DNA from: Oncomelania hupensis | Taxonomy: Eukaryota; Mollusca; Gastropoda; Littorinimorpha; Pomatiopsidae | DNA: 64,000 nucleotides | NCBI GenBank assembly: GCA_036898135.1 | Contig: CM072523.1 | Location: forward strand, 45,735,329 to 45,799,328 | Reading direction: 5' to 3' | Shown: in pieces, positions 30,854 through 41,041 of the stretch | Numbering within the stretch: position 1 is the first letter of the stretch | Layout of the letters: each line of letters begins with the position of its first letter | Notes under the pieces: generated by a model | Seen by the model: the letters and a program-made list of their open reading frames with translations, nothing else | Databases searched by the model: none | Told to the model about the DNA's origin: nothing | Position numbers and translations under genes: made by a program

Positions 30854-33800
30854 ATGGCTACGCGGGATGCCCGAGCCGCGATGCGCCGCGACGCTAGGAC
30901 CCGTAAGGAGGAAGCCGAGCAAGAGGAGCGGGACTTCGGTGATGACGGCTCAGTGACAGGGTTGCTGGAGGAACCTTACGCAGTGAGTACTCAAATGACT
31001 ATGCCTAAGATGTATGCCAAATCGCCCGGTGCACAGAGCAAAGTCGAGGTCGCGCTCAGTGATAGCGAGAGGTTCAGGCAGGTTGGGGAAAGTCTGGGTT
31101 TCCTAGACGGAGCGTTAGCGCACTACGTAGTTAGTGAGATGAGAAGGGAGGAAGAGCGGAGGGAGAGAGAGGATGAAAAGAAGCTTCTGGAGGCTAGATT
31201 GGAAGAAGAACGGAGAGTGAGGGAAGAAGAGAAGAGGGAGAGAATGAGGAGGGAGGCAGCAGAGAGGTTAGTTAGGGAGGAAGAAAAGAAAGAAAGAGAA
31301 GAAGATCGTCGTCGAATGGAGGCTAGGTTAGAGGCAGAAAAGGCAGCGAGGGCAGATGAGAGGAGGCTTTTAGAACTTAGATTAGAAACCGAGAGGGAAG
31401 ACCGGCGTCGGTTGGAACAGAGGTTAGAGGACGAGAAGAGGGATGAGAGAGCAGCTAAGGAAGAGGAAAGAAGAATGTTTGAGATGAGGCTAGAGGAGGA
31501 ACGCAGAGCCAGAGATGAAGACAGAGCTGATCAGAGGGAGAATAGGGCTAGAGACAGAGGGGCAAATTACTCAGTGAAGCTGAAACCCTTAGAAGAGAGA
31601 GAGGATGTGGAGGCCTACCTCCAGATGTTCGAACGAGTGGCCGAGGTTCAGGGTTGGAGGAGGGAGGTATGGGCGGTTAGGCTAGCGCCTTTGTTACAAG
31701 GGGAAGCCCGGGATACTTACCTTCGACTAACGCCTGAGCAAGCCCAGGATTTCGACATTGTGAGAAACGCGCTGTTGAAACACTTCAGGAAGGACGCCGA
31801 CTACTATCGTAGGCAGTTTCGAGAGGCCAAGAAAGAGGCTGCAGAAACGTTTCCTCAGCTAGTAGTGAGACTGGGATCGTTGGTGAAGAAGTGGTTTTCG
31901 CTCGCCGGCAAGGACATCACCGACGTAGGGCAGGTACTAGACACCTTCATTGGAGAGCAGCTTTTCTCCATCATGACTACAGAGTTGGAGATCTACGTGA
32001 GGGAGAATTTACCGACGACTAGCCATGCCGCAGCAGAGTTAGCACAGCGCGTGGTAGACGCCAAGCGGGCAGCATCAGCACCGGCACCCGTACTGCCCAG
32101 TCAGAGACGCAGTTTTCCCAGACGACCGGAGGCTCCTCAGCAACCTAGCAACCGGGGAAGTCAGAGTCAGAAGGTAGGGAGGACGGAAGGGGGTAGTGGG
32201 GTACGTCGTTGCTACCGATGTGGGTCGGACAAGCACGTGGTCAAGGACTGCAAGGTCAAACCCCAGACAGTAGGCCAGGTTACAGTGGGACGGACTATTT
32301 CCACGGAGACCGCACCTCGGGCTAGCGTGTGTGCAATCAAACCTTATGATCCATGGGGCCAAGGTAGGGCGAACGGGCAGGACGTTCGGGTATTGAGAGA
32401 TACGGGGGCGGAGATAGGGGCGGTCGCGAGCAGGTTAGTCAAACCAGCTGATTTGACGGGTCGGACTGTCGAGATTTGCTTGGCGAATCGATCGAACGTG
32501 GGTCTGCTACCTACAGCTTGGGTGGAGTTGGATTGTGCGCTGGTCAGGGGAAGAGTGGAGCTGGTGGTTTTCGAGGACGGGCCCGATATCATCCTGGGTA
32601 ACTGGGTAACGTTTGATAGCGGGGAAAAGAGTCCTGTTTCCTTGTTCGGAGGTGAATGCGCGATGGCTGCAGCAGTGCAGACCCGGGCGCAGGTGAAGGC
32701 CGAGAAGAAGAGGGAGGTACCCTTAGCAGTAGTCGAACCATCCCAGATCTCTGTTAGCACCCCAGAGCTGATCAAGATGCAAGAGACCGACGAGACGCTC
32801 GCGAAGGCGAGAACGTTGGCACAGAGTGGTGGGGCCATAGCGTCAGGTAGGGCGTCGGCAGAGTTTCGCAAGAAGAAGGGGGTGTTATACCGGGTACACA
32901 CGAAGAGAGGTAGCCAGGTCACGCAACTGGTAGTCCCGAAACAGTTGAGAGGGGGGATCCTTCAGTTGGCTCACGATCCACCCATGGCTGGGCATTTGGG
33001 AGGGAAACGTACCAGGGAGCGGATCTGGGGAACATTCTATTGGCCAGGGATGTGTGCCGAAGTACGGAGGTATTGCGCCAGTTGTCCGGAATGTCAGAAG
33101 GTGGTACCGAGGGGACGGGTGAGGAAGGTACCACTACAGCAACTTCCGCTGGTGGACGAACCGTTCCAGAGGGTGGCGGTAGACATAGTGGGACCCATCA
33201 AACCCAAGTCAGATCGGGGTAACATGTACATCCTAGTGGTAGTAGACTATGCCACACGCTACCCCGAGGCTGTACCGCTCAAGGGCATAGAGGCAGAGAG
33301 GGTGGCAGAAGCGCTGTGTGAGATTTGGTCGAGGGTGGGCGTTCCTAGGGAAGTTTTGACAGACCAAGGGACGCAATTCATGTCTGAAGTCATGCGGGAG
33401 ATGAACAGACTACTGTCAATCCACGGGAAAGCCACCACGCCGTATCATCCACAGTGCAACGGACTGGTTGAGCGATTCAACGGGACGCTAGTGTCCATGC
33501 TCAAGAAGTTAGCCACAGAACAACCTACAGCGTGGGACCGCTACATTCCAGCGCTACTATTTGCATACCGAGAAGTAGCACAAGAGTCCACAGGGTTCTC
33601 TCCCTTCGAGCTTCTGTATGGAAAGACCGTGCGAGGACCGATGGCTGTGTTGCGAGACCTCTGGACCAAGGAGATACAAGAGGAAGAGGTGAAACTGAGT
33701 AGCCAGTATGTGGTAGACTTGCGTAATCGCATCGAGGAGACATGCAAGTTGGTGCAGGGAAACCTCAGAACCGCGTCAGCCAAGCAGAAGCGGCACTTTG

Positions 33801-34300
33801 ATAAGAAAGCGAAACGGCGTTTGTTCAACGCGGGGGATCAAGTGTTGCTGCTGTTGCCAGAAAAGCACAACAAGTTGCAACTAGCATGGCGAGGACCATA
33901 CGAGGTGATCGAACGGGTGGGAGAGTGCGACTACCGGATCAGGACGCGTGGAAAAAGTAAACTATACCACGCCAATCTCTTGAAGAAATTCCATACCAGG
34001 GCGACGGTGGCCACGATCGTCGCGGACGACGAAGGGGTAGAAGAGGAGGAAACTTTGCCAGTGTCTGAGGATATTCCGGTGACCACCGTGACGGCATCGG
34101 CGATACCCTGTGACGTAAAGAGGGAAAGAAACCGTAATGCATCATGTCCTACGTTCAACAGGGGCGACGATCACGTCAGGGGAGACAAGGACAGACTGAT
34201 GAAGTGGGCGATCCGTCTGCATCCGTCTTTCGGAATTGTAGAGCGTACCACAGGGAAAGACGATGGACCAGCAGCTTTTCTGAGTAGGAGTATTAGGTAG
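30854..34300 (+). CDS. Gag-protease-integrase polyprotein of the gypsy element
   Basis: 1148 residues from ATG 30854 (context caacATGGct); the in-frame ATG at 30803 would add 17 hydrophobic residues and lies in a poorer context. Domains: residues 95-236 are an Arg/Glu-rich coiled coil. A capsid follows, with VEAYLQMFERVAEVQGW. About 314-406 resembles a SCAN domain (YYRRQFREA, VRLGSLVKKW, EQLF, VRENLPTTS). A CCHC knuckle CYRCGSDKHVVKDC spans 453-466. The protease active site DTGA begins at D516. The integrase zinc finger uses H707, H714, C744 and C747, its catalytic triad is D777, D837 and E873 (spacing D-59-D-35-E), and a GPY/F-type WRGPYEV sits at 1012-1018. Residues 1114-1147 (RLMKWAIRLHP to GKDDGPAAFLSRS) look like the end of RNase H. 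No reverse transcriptase (YxDD, LPQG) is present anywhere. RNase H residues after integrase fit the Gmr1-type order PR-IN-RT-RH with an in-frame deletion. The frame is fully open, so a protein could be made. Confidence 0.9.
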   Translation: MATRDARAAMRRDARTRKEEAEQEERDFGDDGSVTGLLEEPYAVSTQMTMPKMYAKSPGAQSKVEVALSDSERFRQVGESLGFLDGALAHYVVSEMRREEERREREDEKKLLEARLEEERRVREEEKRERMRREAAERLVREEEKKEREEDRRRMEARLEAEKAARADERRLLELRLETEREDRRRLEQRLEDEKRDERAAKEEERRMFEMRLEEERRARDEDRADQRENRARDRGANYSVKLKPLEEREDVEAYLQMFERVAEVQGWRREVWAVRLAPLLQGEARDTYLRLTPEQAQDFDIVRNALLKHFRKDADYYRRQFREAKKEAAETFPQLVVRLGSLVKKWFSLAGKDITDVGQVLDTFIGEQLFSIMTTELEIYVRENLPTTSHAAAELAQRVVDAKRAASAPAPVLPSQRRSFPRRPEAPQQPSNRGSQSQKVGRTEGGSGVRRCYRCGSDKHVVKDCKVKPQTVGQVTVGRTISTETAPRASVCAIKPYDPWGQGRANGQDVRVLRDTGAEIGAVASRLVKPADLTGRTVEICLANRSNVGLLPTAWVELDCALVRGRVELVVFEDGPDIILGNWVTFDSGEKSPVSLFGGECAMAAAVQTRAQVKAEKKREVPLAVVEPSQISVSTPELIKMQETDETLAKARTLAQSGGAIASGRASAEFRKKKGVLYRVHTKRGSQVTQLVVPKQLRGGILQLAHDPPMAGHLGGKRTRERIWGTFYWPGMCAEVRRYCASCPECQKVVPRGRVRKVPLQQLPLVDEPFQRVAVDIVGPIKPKSDRGNMYILVVVDYATRYPEAVPLKGIEAERVAEALCEIWSRVGVPREVLTDQGTQFMSEVMREMNRLLSIHGKATTPYHPQCNGLVERFNGTLVSMLKKLATEQPTAWDRYIPALLFAYREVAQESTGFSPFELLYGKTVRGPMAVLRDLWTKEIQEEEVKLSSQYVVDLRNRIEETCKLVQGNLRTASAKQKRHFDKKAKRRLFNAGDQVLLLLPEKHNKLQLAWRGPYEVIERVGECDYRIRTRGKSKLYHANLLKKFHTRATVATIVADDEGVEEEETLPVSEDIPVTTVTASAIPCDVKRERNRNASCPTFNRGDDHVRGDKDRLMKWAIRLHPSFGIVERTTGKDDGPAAFLSRSIR

Positions 34301-34371
34301 CATAGGGGTAGGGAAATTCGCGTCGTAGTTAAGGTTCTTCAAGGTGTTAAGAACTAGGGGGGGGGGGGTTG
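34301..34371 (+). other. Polypurine tract region of the gypsy element
   Basis: After the stop, an AGGGGGGGGGGGGG run at 34356-34368 lies three bases upstream of the 3' LTR. It would prime plus-strand DNA synthesis. Confidence 0.75.
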
Positions 34372-36476
34372 TGTGACGACACGAGTTTTCAGGTAGCAGG
34401 GAGAATTATACTTTTTACGAAGTTGCACTTCTCTGTATGTAGTGTACATAGAATAGCGTGACCGGTTTACTTTTTGTGTACGAAAGGTGCAGTATCGTAA
34501 AGTCCGTGCGTAACGAAGAAGACAGGGGGTAGGCCAAATTCAGAACAGGGCTATGCATAATAAGGAATGTGTATACTGACGAGAGCTCGACGTTTTGCTT
34601 GTGGCCGGTGCGTTTTTGGTAGGGCAGAGTGGTTTGAGATGCCTTTGCGAGAAGGTCGATTCTAACCAGGCAGCAACCCTGTGACAGAGGTCATTGTAGT
34701 ATAGGGTTCTGTTGGAAGGGTGTGTTTATTGTTTATATAGCCACCCAAGGTCTTACACCCTCGTCGGGGTAAGGATGTTTAGAATTCGAAGAGGAGGGAT
34801 ATTAACTGCCGTTTGTGTATGAACGTAGGGTTGTTTCCCTAAGGCGTGTGTCGTTCTATATTGAACACCCACCGAGACTTAGCTTCTGTTGCAGAACTAA
34901 TGTGACCTCGTCCTCATTTTATAAGTGTTATTTGGGAAGTGAAATAACCAGCAATAGCAAGACAAAGTGACTCTCAAAAGACTAACCATTTGTGTACTGT
35001 GACAGTGCTGTGTTGTGTTGTGGTGTTGGGGGAAGGTGTATCACAAGCCGGGGCCTATAAGGTGAGCAAACCCTGTTATCCAATTCTTTAGTGGCGCACT
35101 CCGAGAACTGCGTACGCATATGAGTGGTGATGAGTGTGGGGAAGGGGATGTATTTTAGGATGCATAATGATTTTTGTTGATTTTATATGATTTTCTTATG
35201 ATTTTCTTATTGTGTATGGGATGGAGAAATGTCGTTGCTGCTGTTGTTGTAAAAGTGGGTCAAGGCGACGATGGGGAATGTAGAGAGGGAGAGAGAGAGA
35301 GAGAGGGTGAGGGTGTATGCATGGAGAGAGCGATAAAATGTACTACGCTGAAGAAGGATGAAGTGATTATTATGAAGAAAGCATGTTTACAGTATAGTAC
35401 GGCAAGATAGTATGAATGAAGGGAGATAATCGTGATGGGTTATAACCGTTGGGGGTGATGGTGATGATGAAGGGAGGTGGAATGAATCAGTACTGTATGA
35501 TGAAGTGTGGTTGCAATAATTATGTATATTTATATAAATGTCTGTGTTTATAGAAGATGTGAATTATTAAGCATCAAAGGTTGATCTATATTATTGAAAT
35601 GTGTGCATAGCATCTTGTATTATTATCATTGTATGCATAAACAGGTCAAGATGGTGGACGGAGGACGGCGTGTTATATTATATAGTGTTTATGTCTTGTA
35701 GGCAGACTGTTAAGACTGCGTATATGCTTACAGGTTTGGGCTGCTTCTTATGCTGTTGCTTATGTTGCTGTTGACGTTTTGTTGCTGTTGTTGATGCTGA
35801 TGACGCGGTTGTACCTGTCATCGCCAATGTTTATGCTGATTGGTTTCTAGCCAGCCTGGGGTGTGCCGTTGCCTCTACAGCAGGGAAGTGATGTGGTGGT
35901 CTCTGCCACTGCTGCGTGTTTTGCCTATGTGTCAAGGCAACACTATTACAGGAGGTTTTCACACCTAATTCACGCACACACAGACTCGCACTGCACCACA
36001 CCTAAAAACATATTCATTTAGTTAGAGAATCATCCACTTATTGTGAAAGAGACTGTTTAGCTCTCTGAGCTACTTGACAAAAACATTTGAACAGTGCTTC
36101 AGTGCTACAGCTTCACCTGGATAGTAGTTTAAGATTAAAGATTCATAACGCCATCATTTCTTATTTGAAGATTTATATTTTGAATTGATTTATTGATTGT
36201 GATTTTGTTGTACACATTTTGTAAAGAAACTGTTGCTGTTTAGTTCTGTTTGGGGTTAAACAAGGGGAGGTAATTGTTAGTTAATATTGGGACGGGGGTC
36301 TTGATAGGGGTTGAGGGTGGTTAGTTTCCCATTTGTCCTGTGCGTGTATGTTAATTGTTGAATAAAAGAGTGTGATTGTATTCTGGCATTTTGTGTTAGT
36401 TTATTTTGTTTGAGTTTTATTCCTTTTCACTCGCTTTATGTGCTGAAGTCACGGAACCCGCTCGGGGGCCGTGACA
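34372..36476 (+). repeat. 3' LTR of the gypsy element
   Basis: 2105 bp, uninterrupted. Contains AATAAA near 36362 (AATAAT in the 5' LTR) shortly before the end, a candidate poly-A signal. Confidence 0.92.
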
Positions 36477-36481
36477 GTCTC

Positions 36482-36785
36482 CATCTTCCTATACGCTTGC
36501 GAAACATGGACCCTCACAGCAGATCTACAACTTAGAATACAAAGCATGGAGATGATGTGCTACAGAAGATTTCTGGGCATTTCCTATACCCATCACCAAC
36601 GACGAAGTCCGACAGACCATCACACAAGCCATTGGACAACATGATGACATGCTCACAGTGTTGAAGAAACGGAAACTCCGATGGTATGGCCACGTCACGA
36701 AAGCAAAAACCATCCTGCAAAGCACGGTGCAAGGAGGCAGAAGAAGAGAGAGACAGAACAAGAGGTTTGGAGGACAACATTCATG
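36482..36785 (+). pseudogene. RTE-like LINE copy, downstream half
   Basis: Continues the fragment at 26798-26920: LYACETWTLTADLQLRIQSM, CYRRFLGIS, NDEVRQTITQAIGQHDDML and KKRKLRWYGHVTK, with small deletions and frameshifts, breaking off near 36785 without a GGATA tail. Confidence 0.82.
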
Positions 36786-36995
36786 TCATTATAGCTAGTT
36801 AATTTCAAGGCAACAAGAATTCCTGAACTCCGAGCAGGAACGATTTTTGTAGTTGTGTGCCTTCTATATTAATGTGTATTCAGTATTTATGTGTCTCCTG
36901 TATTTATGTGTCTTCTGTATTTATGTGTCTTCTGAATTGTGTTTTTCTTCTTTATTTCTGTCTTTCGACATTATAAAGGTTGGTTTAGGGTTCCA

Positions 36996-37436
36996 TATTA
37001 TTGCGAAGCATGGACCCTCACAGCAGATTTACAGCGAAGAATACAAAGCATGGAGATGAGGTGCTACAGAAGACTTCTAAGCATTTCCTATACCCACATC
37101 ACCAACGACGAAGTCCGACAGACCATCACAAAAGCCATTGGAAAACACGATGACCTGCTCACAGGGGTGAAACAACGGAAACTCCGATGGTATGGCCACG
37201 TCACCAGATCATCAGGCCTTGCAAAGACCATTCTGCAAGGCACAGTGCAAGGAGGTAGAAGAAGAGGGAGACCGAAAAAGAGGTGGGAGGACAACGTTCG
37301 AGAATGGACTGGTTTGACACTGAGCGAAGCCATCAGGGTTGCTGAGGACAGAGAAAGATGGAGTATGCTGGTTAAACGATCATCTGTGGTGCCCCTACGA
37401 CCTCCGAGTTACGGGACAGGATAGGATAGGATAGGA
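36996..37436 (+). pseudogene. RTE-like LINE 3' end with 11-bp TSD
   Basis: The best copy of the GGATA family. From AKHGPS/CEAWTLTADLQRRIQSMEMR it reads without a break through CYRRLLSISYTHITNDEVR, KQRKLRWYGHVTRSSGLAKT, KKRWEDNVREWTGLTLSEAI and SSVVPLRPPSYGTG to a stop at 37422-37424. That stop lies inside the GGATA tail (37417-37436). The 11-bp repeat TTAGGGTTCCA flanks it (36985-36995 and 37437-37447), proving a 5'-truncated insertion by target-primed reverse transcription. It encodes only the ~140-residue C-terminal domain, so no activity is expected. The stretch upstream of 36996 is host flank. Confidence 0.9.
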
Positions 37437-37447
37437 TTAGGGTTCCA

Positions 37448-38140
37448 CGGTGTCCCCAATGGCCGAGTGCTCGAGACTATCATATGCATGACAATCGTTT
37501 CATTGTCGTAAACCAAATCGCTCTGCCTGGTTGTAAGCGCAAATTGAGCTCACAAGCTAACTAGGTTGGAGGCCTCGGCAGAAACGTTATTAGCTCCTGT
37601 GTTATTACATCTCGTCTGTCCTTCCGTCTTTTTTGAGCACTTGCTATGTTATTTAAGTGTTTTTTTGTAAACATTATAACTACAATTTCACAAGTTTATA
37701 CTTTAGAGATGATAGGAAAATGGCCACTCTTAAAACGCTTGGTTCGGAGTAACACGATTTAAATTGTTTGATAATTTATGTGCTTATGGATCATTAATTA
37801 ATTAAAATTAATGTATTTATTTATTATTAAACACACCTATTAATTCCGTAATAGCTTTATCTTATGTCGCATATGACTGTGACACGATAAGGAATCCAGG
37901 TCATTGTGTCCGAAGAACAGGTGACTTGGATGTTAAGCTACTAAATCACATGGATGAAGTAAGAATGTAGTTATTCATTTGGGTGACTAACCCTCCAGTA
38001 GTTTTGACAACTCCATGTGGTGTATTGAAAGTGGTCCCAAATCGTCTCTGAATCCCAGTGACCAGTTTTTTAATTTTATTTTCTCACTCTATTTCCCAAT
38101 AAAAACTTACCTGAGAATTTATTTGAAATGTGGTAGCTGA
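37448..38140. other. Non-coding, AT-rich
   Basis: No gene. A-box-like TGGCCGAGTGCTCGAG at 37460 lacks a matching B box. Confidence 0.5.
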
Positions 38141-38335
38141 TAAAGGTAATTGTAGATTATAGTCACATGACCGTGGAGCGCATAGGCGACTCCTGGTCGC
38201 ATTATTCTGACACCAGCGAACCAGTTGATGGTAAGGGGAAAATAATATGGTCACACGTTGGCCACTCCGGGATTCGAACCAGGTACCTTTCGGTTACTAG
38301 CAAGACGCTCTTACCAACTGAGCTACCCGGCCCCT
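38141..38335 (-). repeat. tRNA-headed SINE, group II (copy 2)
   Basis: On the minus strand the head GGGCCGGGTAGCTCAGTTGG TAAGAGCG... ends with a perfect B box GGTTCGAATCCC (about 38268-38279). The body matches 24177-24382 (GTGTGACCATATTATTTTCC, CCTTACCATCAACTGGTTCG, CTGGTGTCAGAATAATGCGA). The head is intact enough to fold as a tRNA, and the body shows it is a SINE, not a gene. Confidence 0.88.
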
Positions 38336-39040
38336 CGTCGTAGCTGGATTTTTGCTCTCACTTTATACAGCCTACCGTTAGATTGCCACGCATGCCTACC
38401 CTACGCAACAGTGAACGTAGAAAGCACACCGTATACAGCATCATGCCTCTGGGAAAGAATGGGCGCTGCAGCTCCCCTCCCGTCCCCTCCCACCACTACC
38501 CCCACCCTCCCAGTAAAGTACATTGTGTCCCTTGCAGGACCTATTGTACTCAAGTCAATGCTCACTCGCACTGAGTCTATTGAGTAAATACTGATTTGCA
38601 TACTACAGCTCAAGTGACTCTCATCGTTTCACTGTATCCTCCTTCCAAGGACTGATCGGGATGGACATGTACACTCCATTACATTGCAGATAACAGTAGT
38701 CCTGGGCAAACTTTAAAAAAAAAAGAAGCCTGGATTAGATTAGATGCAGCATCGATACCATGGATTGAGGTATTGTTTGGGTCTGCCGTAGATTTTCCTA
38801 AAGGGCCCTCGCATTCATGTCAACAACTGGGATTTAAACACCTTTCAATGAATATGACATTGAATGATCAACGAAGATCAACGATAGCAGGGTGCTTTCA
38901 AGGCTTAGGAAGACTGTTGAAGGAAAATAGAACGCTCATTTATTTACAGACATTTTAACGCTCGTCAGTTCTTTGGAAGGTTTTTATCGTAGATTCTCGC
39001 CGAATGCGGTGCTTACGAGTGGTACCCAAGCCTTCAGTTT
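38336..39040. other. Non-coding
   Basis: No supported gene; short frames at 38258-38613 overlap the SINE or lack motifs. Confidence 0.5.
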
Positions 39041-39360
39041 GAAGGTAATGTAATGAGGATTGATACGAGGAAAGAATAATGTAATTAAGAATGTTATAAG
39101 TAATGAGTAATTTAATGAGGATTGTAAGGCGAAATCATGGGTAATGCAATGAGAATTGTAATCAGAAATAAGTAATGTCATGAGGATAGTTATAAAAAAT
39201 TATTAATTGAATGAGGTTTGTAATGTAATGAGGATGGCTTTGACTAATGACTGATTTAATTTGGTTTGTAATGGGAAACGAGTAATGTAATGAGAATTGT
39301 TATGAGAAATGACTAATTTAATGAGAAATGAGTAATGCATGCGTTAGGTAATGGGGTTTT
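39041..39360. repeat. Degenerate minisatellite (GTAATGTAATGAGGATTGT-like)
   Basis: About ten diverged units built from AATGAG(G/A)ATTGTAA and GAGTAATGTAATG words, each roughly 25-35 bp. Clearly tandem, but too decayed for an exact period. Confidence 0.75.
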
Positions 39361-39604
39361 GAATGAGTCAAGCAAATGAGGGGTTCCCGTGAAATGAAAA
39401 CTTTGTTGTTTATTTATATTTTTATTTATAAACATAAAACATGTTAAGTTTGGTCGATATATGCAGAAATTATCCATTAACAAAGAACATTAAATTTCAA
39501 TGGAATGTTAGCAAAACTGTGACAGTTGTGAAGCTTTTAATGGAGGTGTGGGTAATTGTTTAAAGGGTTGGGGGTTAGTGGGGCGAGTTTTCCATTGTGT
39601 ATGT
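39361..39604. other. Non-coding, AT-rich
   Basis: Nothing recognised. Confidence 0.5.

Positions 39605-39680
<76 letters not shown>
39605..39680. repeat. (GA)n microsatellite
   Basis: Clean GA array of about 75 bp. Confidence 0.95.
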
Positions 39681-39686
<6 letters not shown>

Positions 39687-39887
39687 ATCTCAAATCTATG
39701 GGAGCGCGGCGAGACAGACTGTAATCATTTTTCTCCACGCAGACAAACAGTGATGTATGAAAGCGATGTGAAGAAACAGATTTCTCACAAAAGGAATATA
39801 TCCATTCTCTCTCTCTGTCTTCACTGATGATTTAGTTGTCAATTGGCATCGGGACAATGCTCACAGACGACGACAAAGAGAAAGGGA

Positions 39888-39905
39888 GGGACAGAGAGAG
39901 AGAGA

Positions 39906-39954
<49 letters not shown>

Positions 39955-39988
39955 ATAGACTAGAGAGACAGAGAGAGAGAGAGAGGTG
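39888..39988. repeat. (GA)n microsatellite, interrupted
   Basis: GA array with AAGG and GACAGA interruptions. Confidence 0.9.
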
Positions 39989-40045
39989 TCGGTACAGACT
40001 GATTTTTATCCTACTGTTAATATATAAAACAAACACGTAAACAAC

Positions 40046-40085
40046 ACACGAATAAATAAATAAATAAATAAACACAGAAAGAAAT

Positions 40086-40144
<59 letters not shown>

Positions 40145-40530
40145 AAAATAAAGAAAGAAAGAAGGAACGAACGAACAAAATTAAATTAATATACGTCTTT
40201 AATACAAGGGAGAATGACAACAACAACGACGACGACGAAGCAGCAGAAGAATAATAATAATAAGTAGAAGAAGAATAAGAAGAAAGAAGAAGAAGAAGAA
40301 GATGAAGAAGAAGAAGAAGAAGAAGAAGAAGAAGAAGAAGAAGAAGAAGAAGAAAAGGGCCTCTTACGTTGAACACAAACAAATAGATTCAACCAACGTG
40401 GGCTTCATAAATCTTCCAACAATTAGAGAAGGAGGAGGAGGAGAAGAAGAAGAAGAAGAAGAAGAAGAAGAAGAAGAAGAAGAAGAAGAAGAAGAAGAAG
40501 AAGAAGAAGAAGAAGAAGAAGAAGAGCATT
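40046..40530. repeat. (AAAT)n, (GAAA)n and (AAG)n arrays
   Basis: AAAT/AATA at 40050-40073, GAAA at 40078-40150, AAG at 40262-40355 and a longer AAG run at 40433-40525. Low-complexity frames here are artefacts. Confidence 0.95.
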
Positions 40531-40825
40531 AAGGAAAATACAGAGAATTGATTCTGCATTTATTGGTCGGGTTTGTATAAATCTTGGAACAATTAGGTGA
40601 ACCCAGGAAAGCAATAAAAAATTTGATAGAGGCATGCAAAACACGGCACTTTAAGAGAAGATGAACCGCTTTAGATGAAATTGCAGAAGGTGGAGGAATT
40701 GGGAAAGAAGAGGACGAGAAGAAATTGGAAAGAGGGAAAGAGAGGAAGGGATGGAAGAAGAATGAGAAAATGTGAAGGAAGAGGAGGCAGCTAAACGAGA
40801 AAAGTAGCATAAGAAGAAATTTAGA

Positions 40826-40941
40826 AGCGCGCGCGCTCCCCCATACACCCACACCCACACACCCACACCCACACACACACACACAAACACACACACCCAC
40901 AAACACACACACACAAACACACGCACACATACACACACAGA
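40826..40941. repeat. (CA)n-rich tract
   Basis: Imperfect CACACC/CACAAA repeats of about 110 bp; the segment 40531-40825 before it is A/G-rich and non-coding. Confidence 0.9.
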
Positions 40942-41041
40942 GACGGAGGAAGAAGAATAAGATGATATAAATGAGGAACAGGGGAGGAAGAAACTGATGC
41001 AAACGATGAGGATCAGGAGAAGGAGGAAAAGACGGCGAGGA

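Larger units (their letters stand above)
26916..36481 (+). mobile_element. Ty3/gypsy LTR retrotransposon, SCAN-like Gag, RT deleted
   Basis: LTRs at 26921-30522 and 34372-36476 begin TGTGACGACA and end GTGACA, with target duplication GTCTC at 26916-26920 and 36477-36481. A primer site follows the 5' LTR at 30526 and a G-rich polypurine tract precedes the 3' LTR. The LTRs are ~2.1 kb once a nested 1.5-kb insertion is removed. By eye they differ at about eleven positions plus one GA dinucleotide, near 0.5%, so integration is recent. The single long frame encodes Gag, protease, integrase and the last ~35 residues of RNase H, in that order. The element split an RTE-like LINE copy, whose halves fit together across the insertion. 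It cannot make its own reverse transcriptase. Confidence 0.93.

Noticed and set aside
32075..32922. 95- and 192-residue minus frames
   Set aside because: Antisense shadows of the gypsy polyprotein frame.
36476..37440. CRISPR-like or tandem array made by the two adjacent LINE copies
   Set aside because: They are two separate insertions of one LINE family with different truncations and their own flanks.
37448..37520. tRNA-like sequence TGGCCGAGTGCTCGAG
   Set aside because: Only an A-box match; no B box or cloverleaf could be drawn.
38258..38587. 109-residue frame beginning MATPGFEPGTFRL
   Set aside because: The start is the translated SINE head; the rest has no motif. Such sequences are often mis-annotated as proteins.
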